Assembly (NCBI RefSeq): GCF_963422355.1
Contig: NC_085087.1
Location: forward strand, 5,841,709-5,905,708
DNA length: 64,000 nt
Direction of reading: 5' to 3'
DNA from: Corticium candelabrum
Taxonomy: Eukaryota > Porifera > Homoscleromorpha > Homosclerophorida > Plakinidae
Shown: in pieces, positions 1 through 10,623 of the stretch
How positions within the stretch are numbered: the first letter of the stretch is position 1
How the letters are laid out: each line of letters opens with the position of its first letter
Translations under genes and position numbers: made by a program
Notes under the pieces: model-generated
The model's database searches: none
What the model was told of the DNA's origin: nothing
The model's input: the letters and a program-made list of their open reading frames with translations, nothing else

Positions 1-871
1 AAGCTTGTAAGTTAGTAAGAGCTGCTCCAGTTGGACCATGTTACACCAATTATCTTAATTAAATGGTTTCAGTTGCTGGTTTCAGTTGCTGATCCGTTGG
101 TCATAGAAGATAATTGGATAATAACCATTGCTCCATGTTCGCATTTGTCTTGATATGCAAAAGTATTATTTTTCCGTTTCGTTTGTAGGAATGACTTAGA
201 TAGTTTGATAAACAGAAATGCCGGACCTAGCGGATTCTAACGATACCGAGATCATTGCGAAAGTCTACAAAACAGCAGAGATATTAATGATTTTCAATGT
301 TGACACTTATGGGGAACAGACAGACTATCAAAAACCCTGGTTATTCTGATGAACAGAGCCGTCGCTTTGATGCACTAAATTCACTACATCTTTCTATAGA
401 TTCAAAGTTCTGACTAAAAGCCGTTTTAGTACAAATGTAATTGCAATGGATCGAGTCAGTAGGATCGTCATCTTTGGTGATATATGTACTGTATGCTAAA
501 CTGTAAAACAAAATTACGGACAGACTCTAGAATATTGTTTTAACTAGCTCGTAACCAAAGATGTTTGTAGATTGCACATCACGTCTCTCCTATTCGAGCC
601 CGTCTCGCCCCGTCCCGCCGTCCTCCCGAATTTAATTAATTAACCATGATATAACATATTATATATTTACAAATATAACACAGCAAAATAAATAAACCTG
701 TTTCAAGCGTCGTGCTTCCAACTTGCATATGCGCAATTTTTTAACCTGCGTTTGGGCATAGAACGGTAAAATAAAATGTACAAAATCTTGCGATTTGACC
801 TGTTTCACCGGTTTCAGTAGGTCTGTCGTCGCACAAATTACTGTATACAACAACAGTTAACTCATACTAAA

Positions 872-1215
872 GCAGGTCTGGATCTAGATGGCATTTCAAG
901 GGATTTAAAACCTAATTTCCAAGAGGCATGGTTCAATAATTTTATATAATTTCATTAGAAAAGAGAAAATTAGTGATGCTATAAATAACTGCTACCATGC
1001 AGGTATACCACATATTTCAAAAATTCCTGGATCCGGGCCTGCAAAAGCAGAGCCGGATCCAGAGGGGTTTAAGAGGGTTCAAGCCCCTCTTTTTCAATAG
1101 GCGTGGTTTAATAATTTCATATAATTTTATAGGAAAAGAGAAAATTAGTATTGCTATAAATAACTGCTAACCGTAAACCCCCTCTTTCAAAAATTCCTTG
1201 ATCCGGCGCTGTAAA
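872..1215. repeat. Two tandem copies of a ~165-bp GGATCC-ended repeat
   Basis: Two head-to-tail copies each run from a CCGGATCCAGAGG-like start to an AAAAATTCCTGGATCCGG-like end, so the ends are inverted repeats of each other. Both share an internal stretch ending in GCTATAAATAACTGCTA. A third copy lies at 36833-36999. The structure suggests a small non-autonomous DNA element, but the class is not assignable from this alone. Confidence 0.6.
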
Positions 1216-1314
1216 GCCATACGTAAACACACGCTTTGTATCTACGCAAACTTACAGTCGTTGAGATCGTTACGTCACAGTTAAATAGTCAGAACGCAGA
1301 TTTGTAGTTACGTA

Positions 1315-1465
1315 GAAGAAGTCCCGTAATCGGTACCGCAGATCCCGTATTCGATACTTTTGGCTCTAGTATGCGGTACCGTCTGGTCGGCAGCGTATAG
1401 CCCACAACATCTAATTTTCTCATTTTGCTAGAACTGATAGAGTATTAATAAATAACGCCGTTTTT
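1315..1465. repeat. Diverged copy of the CCCGTAAT/GGTACCG repeat
   Basis: The words AAGTCCCGTAAT, GGTACCGCAG and TCCCGTATTCG occur here in the same order as in the longer duplicated segments that start near 24945 and 42975. It is an older, partial copy of the same repeat. Confidence 0.5.
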
Positions 1466-1666
1466 TAAATTTGTCCTAGTTATAAATCTAAAATCACTTA
1501 TAAACAGAGTCACTTAATTAGTGAAATAAATGCAAACGTATTTGAAACACTGAAAGATAAGAAATAATTTACAACACTTCTTAATAAGTAAAAAACAAAA
1601 TTTGTATGCGTTACCTGAACTTATTTGAAATAAACTTCTAAAGTACAGACAAACGAACAGACACAC

Positions 1667-1832
1667 ATACATACAAAAAGACAGACAAATAGACAGATAG
1701 ACTGACCAACAGACAGACAGACAAAGAAAGACAGACAGGCATATAGACGGACGGACCGACAGTCAGATAGACAGACAGATAAACAGACAGACCGACAAAC
1801 AGACAGACAGACAAACTGACAGATAGACAGAC
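1667..1832. repeat. ACAG tetranucleotide microsatellite
   Basis: An imperfect run of ACAG/ATAG units is interrupted by single-base changes. Similar ACAG tracts occur at 16945-17052 and 17157-17200. Confidence 0.85.
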
Positions 1833-2224
1833 AGATTTCTTTTATTAATATCAGATTCTCAACTCATGCTTCAATAACAATCGCTCTATACTCTCCTACT
1901 ATTCTAGATTATAATTGATTAATAGAACTATAAATGCTTCTGTATATTTCTAACTAGTTCTGCATGTATATCCAAGAAATAATCTAACAGCCGAGTTAAA
2001 CAATAAATACCATCATCTGTCATCAATATCACTGCTGCTCCCCGTCATCAAATGCAGCAGTTCATTACATTCATCGTTCAAAAGATATCTCGCTACAAAC
2101 AAACGCCCTATCTCTAATCACTGCTGCATGCCATTTCTCTACTCAAACATTTGCAAGTAGCTGCAATTGGTCTACTGTAGCTACATAAATTAGTTTGGCT
2201 TTATCAATTTTTCTCTTGTTGGCT

Positions 2225-4432
2225 TCACACTGCAGTGCATTTGACAATGGCCTTCTTCTTTTCTGTTGTTGTATGGTCAACTTCTTCAACATCATCCATA
2301 TCTCGTTGCTTCAAAGAAATGAATTTGTCCACTTGGGGTTGGACATTGTTTCCATTAACCGTACCTGTATCAGCAGCTGCCTCAAAATGAGGCATTTCTG
2401 ATTGCTGGAAAGAAGTTTCAACACATTCCTCGACTTCGATGTTCTCATTGGTGGATGCTATACAAGATACATCTGGTTGCTGGAAAAAAGCTATATCACT
2501 GTTCTGCTGCTGAAACGTAGCATCCACAACTAAGTATCCTCTGTACGCACTCAGAAATGTTTCTATGTCGCTCACAATCGTTGTGAATGAAGGGCGATGA
2601 TTGGCTTCAAATTGCCAACATTGGATCATGATGTCGTAGCTGTTGCCAAGATCGAATGCTCATGTTAGTAAGTAAAGATTTATTGTAAGTATCAACATTG
2701 ATGTCGCTGACTGGAAATCTAAGAATTTCTGCTTTCATAGAATGACGTAATTATTGTGTCGGTCGCGTATATGTCTGAGCATGCACAAACACCTTTGTGT
2801 AAGAGTACGTAATCGCACAACAAAGGTGTACTTGTCTCTGCCAATTTCTTTTCGTTTCTGTAAGTCCCTAACCAGTCCAATTTCAAATCATTCTTATTTT
2901 GCAAAGTTGGCAAATTGTCTCAATTTACAAACATACGTTTACAACCATCGGGTCTTCAGCGTCTGTTTACTTTGTTGTCTATACGTTATGATCTGTCTAC
3001 TCTTGGTAGTGCCCTATATTTCTGTATGTTTGCTTGTCTGGCAAGTTTTGTCACATACGAATACGAGTAGTTTGTCTGAAATGACAGTGTGGCCTTTCTA
3101 TACATGCTCTACCGACAAACTCATTACATTTTCTGTGGGCAGTTCTTGGGCTGTGACATCCTTCCACCGTTTGAAATGTACGAGAGAACCTTCTCGTTAC
3201 CAATTTCTGAATATGGAACTTGTGCAAGCGTCATCACTTCCCAAATCGTGACACCATAAGACCACTGCCACAGTTAGACAAATGGAAAGATTCAAACACC
3301 TTCAACTCATCTGTATTATAATATCGTATTTACTTACAACATCTGACTGTGTCGTAAAGAGACGATAACATAAACTTTCTGGAGCCATCCACTTTACAGG
3401 AAGCTTCATTTGCTTTTGTGTACGGTAATAGTCTTTGCCTTCGGGCAGGATATGAGACAGTCCAAAATCTGCTATTCGAATATTTGTATTCCAATCCAGC
3501 CTACAGTAGTAGGTAGTTTAAAACTAACTAACAACATGAGAACAAATTTCTTATTATTCTGCAAATACAAACTTACATGCAGTTTCTAGCAGCAAGATCT
3601 CGGTGAAGAACAAATTTGCTGGCCAAGTACTCCATACCCTTTGCTATTTGTAGAACAAACTTTAGCAACAACGAGACCTCCACGCTCTTTTGCTACACAA
3701 ACATACAAATTATCTATTATACATACTAATGACCATAGGTAAGCATGTGAGTACTTGTGTCATTTCCTGTAAGCGCTGGTTTCTGAGAAATTTCTTTAAG
3801 TCGCCAAGGTCCATGTAAGGCAAGACGATAAGTGGAGCAATGCGTGGTGAATCGTCAAGATTGTCTCGTTGCCAGCAGATGCCTATCAAGTTTATAACGT
3901 TGGAATGATTCAGATTTTTCATTTTCAGACCTTCTTCAATGAACTGATTTATTGCCTCGTGATTATTAGTGTCTGTTAAAGATATAATTGGTTGACGTCT
4001 TTAAAAACATGATCATGCGCGCACACCGCAACGAGCATGCACGCGGACGCTTATTCACACGCGAAAACATATTTTGACAAGCATAATTAGCCAAAACATT
4101 ATTGTACATTCGAATGACCTTGAGGAGCTTTTACAGCAACAACTCTCTCTCTGTTCATAACCGCTTTGTAAACAGTACCAAAGTTACCTAACAAATGTAA
4201 AACTCAATCCGTCGATAATAGTTATTTGTAATCTGTTCTTTACCTTTCCCCAACATCTTCTCTATTTTTATCTGACATGGATCAATAGCCACAGCATTTA
4301 CTTCATTTTCTAATTTTTTGTCCAATCTAAAATCTTTCTTCATAAATTTCAAGTCTGGGAAATTAGGAAAGAAGAAAAAGATTTTGTGCGCAAGATGTAT
4401 GTTTTCCTGTATAAGAGTATCATCTGCTCTCT
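2225..4432 (-). CDS. Gene A: juxtamembrane segment and tyrosine kinase domain
   Basis: Seven exons encode the kinase. Exon 4244-4432 ends IEKMLGKG and joins NFGTVYKAV to complete the glycine loop. VAVKAP gives the ATP-binding Lys; [16 protein letters not shown] is helix C with its Glu. HRDLAARN is the tyrosine-kinase catalytic loop, ADFGLSHIL the metal-binding loop and [10 protein letters not shown] the activation-loop end. [10 protein letters not shown] and [16 protein letters not shown] close the C lobe. Every catalytic residue is present, so activity is predicted. The tail after the kinase is Gln/Glu-rich and ends KCTAV. The join 3128/2658 is one base out of phase as read; dropping one A in CAGAAAATG would fix it. 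Confidence 0.88.
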
Positions 4433-5577
4433 CTACACATGAATAGTCAAACGTTACAATAAAGTAAAAACACAATCAAAGTAAACGACAAGTGCATGTT
4501 CACCTGTTTGTCTGCGGTTGTCTGCTATATAAATTGATATCATATGACCATAGCAACAACAAATAACTGAAATTATGGCGGGAAATAGAGCCAACACAAC
4601 ATAAAAATTTGCATAGATTTCACAGTCTTCTTCTTTGTTTGGCCACAACACGTACGAAAGTGCTACCCCATTTGTAGTTAATGCCGATAATGTGATAAAT
4701 GCGAGGAAAGCCATGGCGATCTTTGCCTTTCTGTTGCAGTAGTTTTTATTGCGGTAGATAAAGACACAAATCAACGCCACACTTAGAAACATAAGAACAA
4801 ATCCGTAACCATACGACAACACGACGGCAGTCTTGCTTCGTTCATTGTAACAAAACATGACCAACGATCCCGTCCCTTCCTGTCTCTCTTCGATGTTTGC
4901 AAAATGAGCCAATGCAGCAAGAATCAATTGAAATATGACAAAAAAGCAGGTAACATTAATTCTGAAAAGTTTGCTTTGAATTGTCGAGTTTGTGCTGACT
5001 TGTGACGCCAACCACACTATCAAGATTGAGTAATGTAATCCATTGCAAACGTTGATGAAAAAGTCAGTAACTCGAATATCACAAATGAAAACAGTATCAG
5101 TGGCAGCAATGACGTAACTGAGAATAATTGAGATTACGGTTATCGCTATCAGCACGTCCACGCTAATAGAACGAATGGTGGTCTTAAAACGCCATCTAAC
5201 GGCTCGCATATACAGGAAAAACGAAACGAGCAGCGCCAGGAACACAACTGTTACTGTAACAAGCATGAAACGCGGTGACGAATAATTATTATGACAATAT
5301 GAACCTGCACACAGTGATATACGAAACGTAATTGAAGACGTTAAAGGTAAACTACTTACAGATTGCCGGAGTTCCGCTCCACTCTCGATTTGCTTGACAA
5401 ATTCGCATATCTGAACCTTGCAGGATATATCCGTCGCGGCACGTGATATGGACGACCGATCCATAATCCGATCCATTTGCAGGCAAAGACATGCTGCCAA
5501 ATAGTACTTCAGAAAGATTATTGCATACAATAGCTGCAGACCAAAAAATCAGTTAGTGAGAAGTATATAATTGCTCT

Positions 5578-5640
<63 letters not shown>

Positions 5641-8037
5641 TGCTATTGACAAACTCTTACGTAAACACAGTGGATCACGTCCACTCCATTTCTGATCACT
5701 TTGGCACGTCCTATTTGAAGGACCATGAAGTGTATAACCTTCGTGGCAGGTGATATTTGCAACTGCCTCGTATATTAATCCAGATTCAGGCAAAGAGATG
5801 TTGCCATGTTGTACTTCAGAAAGATTCTTGCATACAACAGCTGCAGACCAACAAATTGGTAATTACTTACGATGTGAGACAAAAACAGTTTTACTGTACT
5901 ATGTATTGTGACTGCGAAGGAAATTTAGAAACTCTTACGTAAACACAGTGAATCATTTCCACTCCATTTCTTGTCACTTTGGCATGTCCTACTTGAAGAA
6001 CCTTGAAGTATGTAGCCTTCGTGGCAAGTGATATTTGCTATTGCTCCGTCTATTAATCCAGAATCGGATAAAGAGATGCTGCCATTTTGTACTTTAGAAA
6101 GATTCTTGCATACAACCGCTGCGGACCAACAAGTCAGTAATTACTAACGATGTTTATAGGCAACAATTTTTGATTGTACTTTATATAGTACATGATATTG
6201 CGAAATAAATTTAGAAACTCTTACGTAAACACAGTGAATCACTTCCACTCCACTTGTGGTTACTTTGGCATGTCCTATTTGGATGACCCTGAAGTATGTA
6301 GCCTACGTTGCAGGTGACATTGGCTATTGCTCCGTACATTATTCCAGATTTGGGCAAAACGATGCTGCCATGTTGTACTTCGGAAAGATTCTTACATGTA
6401 ACACCTGCGGACCATCAAGTCAGTAATTATCTGCAATCTTTATTCAGCAACCAAAATTGATTGTACAATAGATTACGTCGATTATTACAGTCGCATAACT
6501 TATGTATATTAAACACAAATTTTTAGCATAAACTAAATTTTGGTATCATCTGGCAAAACTCCATTTGGCGTCAGACGCTGATTCGGCGAGGTGATAAATT
6601 CGGTGCGAAGAACGCGTAAGAGATATTTGTCTACATGCACAACATCACGCAGTGCTCCCGGGCTTTACAAGGTCGTGCACGTGTGTCAGCCACTGGCGTG
6701 CCCTTCTGTACGGTTGTGTGATATTTTTTTCAGTGTTTCTCCTCGCTGTTCTCCCGTAATTTCTTCAAAAGTTATTTCTAAGTTTTTACTGCTGTCCTCA
6801 AAGCGACCGGCCGGGTCTTACTAATCTTTCTGAATAGTGCATTAGTCATTTCACTATTAGACTACAATACTTGGCTTTGTTGGTGATAACCAGCATTGAA
6901 AAATGTGATTGTGTGCCTATATTTTAGGTGTCACTGTAATTTGTACCCACCCGTTAAAAACATTGGGGCATTTAAAGATCTGACTACGCGAGACTAAGTC
7001 AAATAGTGTACCCTCTGTTCAAACGGTGTTTTACAGACGAACAGACAGTTTCTATCAGAAGGCTTATATATAGATGGGAAACGAGTGTGTATAAGCACAG
7101 CTTCAGTTACTAGTTCAATGTTCTTACGTATTTAGAAACAATATAGAGAAAACCCACAAGTCATTGAAAGTTCATCAACTGTAAACATTTTTACGGACTT
7201 TGTTTATTACCTGTATTAAAATCTTTCAGACCTCCATTATTGCAAAGGTTGCTGTCACAACATCTCTGACATGTTCCACCTCTTGGTTGATTACAATAAT
7301 CCATTTTGAAACAGAGAAATTTGGGGAAACAATCTCTTAGAAAAAAATGCTAACCCTTCCATATATATCTGGAACCTTGTATACTAGTAGACGACAAATT
7401 TCTCCAACAACACATGTCTTAACTGCCTGATATGCGTCACAAAGTTCTCTATTGCGATTAAGACACGAGTAACAAGAGATTGAAGATGTTGTTGTGGGTG
7501 CTACATCTACACGTAAAACAAATAAAACGTCAACATTACAATAGTAGTTAATAAGAGGCAAGTTAATATCATCGCGTTATAAGAGATATACAATTACTAC
7601 TGCATGATCGCTACCCATTCGGTTTACTTAGCACATTGAGACAACTCCGCCACTTCATGCGTTCATGCATGGCGACTCACAAAACTTGAAACGTCATTGC
7701 CTTGCAATATTTCAGTCTTTGTGACACAACAAATGACGACACTGATTGGACATAAGAACAATAAACCGACAAACATCATACCACATGCAAGGCCCTCTAA
7801 AGCCTAGACTGAAACTCTGCATGTAACTACTGTCGATACCCATATGGTTGAACTTTGAAATTTTGCAAGATCTCTGCTACCTTTAGATTGTTGCGACAAA
7901 TCATCGATATGGCTATAGGAATCGCGGCTTGCAAGACCTGCTATTTTTGTTAATTACGTTATCTAAGTCCTACAAATCTTGTAAGACCAACTGAGAAACT
8001 GAAACGATTAAAGTTGAACCGTGTAATATGGTGTGCG

Positions 8038-8093
<56 letters not shown>

Positions 8094-10560
8094 TGTTAAA
8101 TATATGTAGCATGCATACCTGTATTATTAGATTTTGATTTCCCCGGTGGACTTTTTGATTTACTCGCTAAGAAATAAGAGAGCAAGTCAAGTTGCCATGT
8201 AATCAAACAGAAAAACTTAACTAAACCAAACCACAATGTCCATATGGATATTGAAATGTCAATGTGTCGTTAAGTAAAGCAACACATGATGTTATCTCAT
8301 TCACATCTTGCAAGCTGACAATTACAAAAGAAGTTACCTGACAACTACAAAATTCACTGGTAGTTGTTTCGTTTATAATGATGTTGTTATCAATGTTCCA
8401 AGTAATAGAATTGAATTGCGCAGAAGAATTATGAAATCGAAACGAACAGGCGAGACGGACAGTATCATTAATGATTTGACAATCGGATGAGAATTCCTTA
8501 TCTAAAATAAACTCAACATAGCAAATGTTTACATATAACTTAAAATAATAACAAGATGTTACCTAAAACTCCACCAATTTTGTAATAGTAAGGCTTTGAT
8601 ATTCCCAATATATTTTCAGATGATATATAGTAGTTGTCTAGATCTCCATCAGCAAGCATACAATCGAAAGGATCAATTGTCACTATCGGCATCGAGCTGT
8701 TTGCCTCAACTATTGAATATCGAGACGAATCGATAGATGAAAGTGATCCACTTGCATTTAATTTAAGCCAGGTTTGTATTTTAGTGAATGGAATAGGAGT
8801 TCCAGATACCGTGCAAGGCATCTCAGCTCTCTCACTGTCGACCAACTTGCACAGGCGCGGCTCACAAGATATTTTAGGAACGCCTACAGTTCAGTGAATA
8901 AAAATTACATTTCAACATTAAAAGCAATTTTCGTTTCATACTTCCAACTAAAACTTGAATTATATCACTACCACGAAGAATTTGAGAAGAATTCAATAAG
9001 AAGCATTGTAGTTGAGATGCATTCAAATTCTGAAAGACGTGATCGATTGTGAGAGACGATTGAGTTGACGTTGCGCCAGTTCGTACTGTAAAACCGGAAA
9101 GAAGCTGAGAACCAGAAACACGCTGCTCGCCACGGACGCTTAGCGTTTCGCCAGCCAGTGTAATATTCCAAAAGATTCCCGTAACCACAGAGTTGCTTCT
9201 GTCGTCTTCGTATGTGCAATTAATAGTAACCGTGCTATTTAAAAGAGCATAACAATCAACTGGTCCATCTCTGACTGTGACATGAAGACCATCTACAGCA
9301 ACGAGAAAGCAACATCATAGCCAGGTAGATTAGGGGTATTATTTATGGAACCGCTTTCAATATCTAGATTAACTACTCTCTGTTTGCTCTCACTTTGGAT
9401 CCGAGAGTATATAGTGAAGCACCCGTGTTTGTTTACAAACAACATAGTATTGGCGGCATCCGTTCTCGTGTCAAATTTAGCACATGAACGGACCGTGAAC
9501 CTAGCCTACAATCCCGTTATCCGCACGGGCAGATTATAGATTATTATAGTCTCGCGTAGCCAGACCCCTTTCCGCCGCGCCCTCCCCGACAAAATGGGGT
9601 CTGTTGAACAGGCTTTGATGTCGCTGTGTGCCGCGTAGCCAGAAATCGGTTATCTAAAGATCGGATTTAGTTTCTTAAATGCTTCACTAATGGCCAGACT
9701 GGTATGTAAGCAGTGCAATCCTATCTCATTGGCTTCTTTGTTTTCGTAGAGAAAAACTAGAAGACTACAGCTAGAGTTGTTGCTGTTTGTGAAATCTGCA
9801 TGTCTACCGCAACAATTAAATGCGGCCGCGGAAACGGTGACGTCGGCAGGATCGACGTTGTACGTCTAGCGTTGTGCGCTTGTGTCACAACGGCGACTGA
9901 AAGCGAACGCACTGAATGGATGCGAACGTACTCGATGCTGTTTGCTGTTTTGACGTTTAAAGCGACCGCGGACAGTACAGAGTGAGCGATATCTGGTACT
10001 GGAATTGAAGGGCTTGAAGGTGACGTCATCGAAACAAGATGAGTCGTCTTTCTGTGTTTGGGTAATCATCTCACGTGTTTTGTTAATTGCTTTACATCGA
10101 GTACGTTCGCATTTAGTCTACGTTGTGACACAAGCGCACAAACGGTAAGTACGACGTCGATCATGACAGATTGCGTGGGAGATGGAAGCCTAGCCTGTCG
10201 ACGTCAACGTTCCCGCGGCTGCGTTTAATTAATTGCTGCTGTAGACATGCAGATTTCACAAACAGCAGCGACTCAAGCTGTAGTCTTCGAGATGCTCGCT
10301 ACGAAACAAGAGAAGCTAATGAGATATGAATGCACTGCTTGCATACCAGTCTGGTATTTAGTGAAGCATTTCAGAAACTAAATCCGGTTTTTAGATATCC
10401 GATTTCTGGCTATGCGGCACACAGCGACATCAAAGACTTTTCACCAAATCATTTCGCCGGGGAGGACGCGGCGGAAAGGAGTCTGGCTACGCGAGACTAA
10501 TATTATTACTGGTTAGTAAATTGATTTATCGTTGTATGCACGCACGCACGCACGCACGCC

Positions 10561-10623
<63 letters not shown>

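Larger units (their letters stand above)
1..2224. other. Intergenic DNA downstream of gene A, repeat-rich
   Basis: I see no credible coding exon here. The stretch holds two tandem copies of a short GGATCC-ended repeat, a diverged copy of a repeat also found near 25 kb and 43 kb, and an ACAG tetranucleotide tract. The 3' untranslated region of the minus-strand gene A should lie just left of 2225, but I cannot place its polyadenylation site. The words GAGCTGCTCCAGTTGGA near position 22 recur near 12150. Confidence 0.5.

Noticed and set aside
4433..4503. 7TM and kinase as two separate adjacent genes
   Set aside because: Only 71 nt separate the exons, the splice phases match (phase 1 to phase 1), and the kinase side has no ATG or signal peptide of its own.
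7339..7357. A 19-nt intron in the Ly6/uPAR exon
   Set aside because: Far shorter than any other intron here (the shortest convincing ones are about 60-70 nt); a one-base homopolymer error is simpler.
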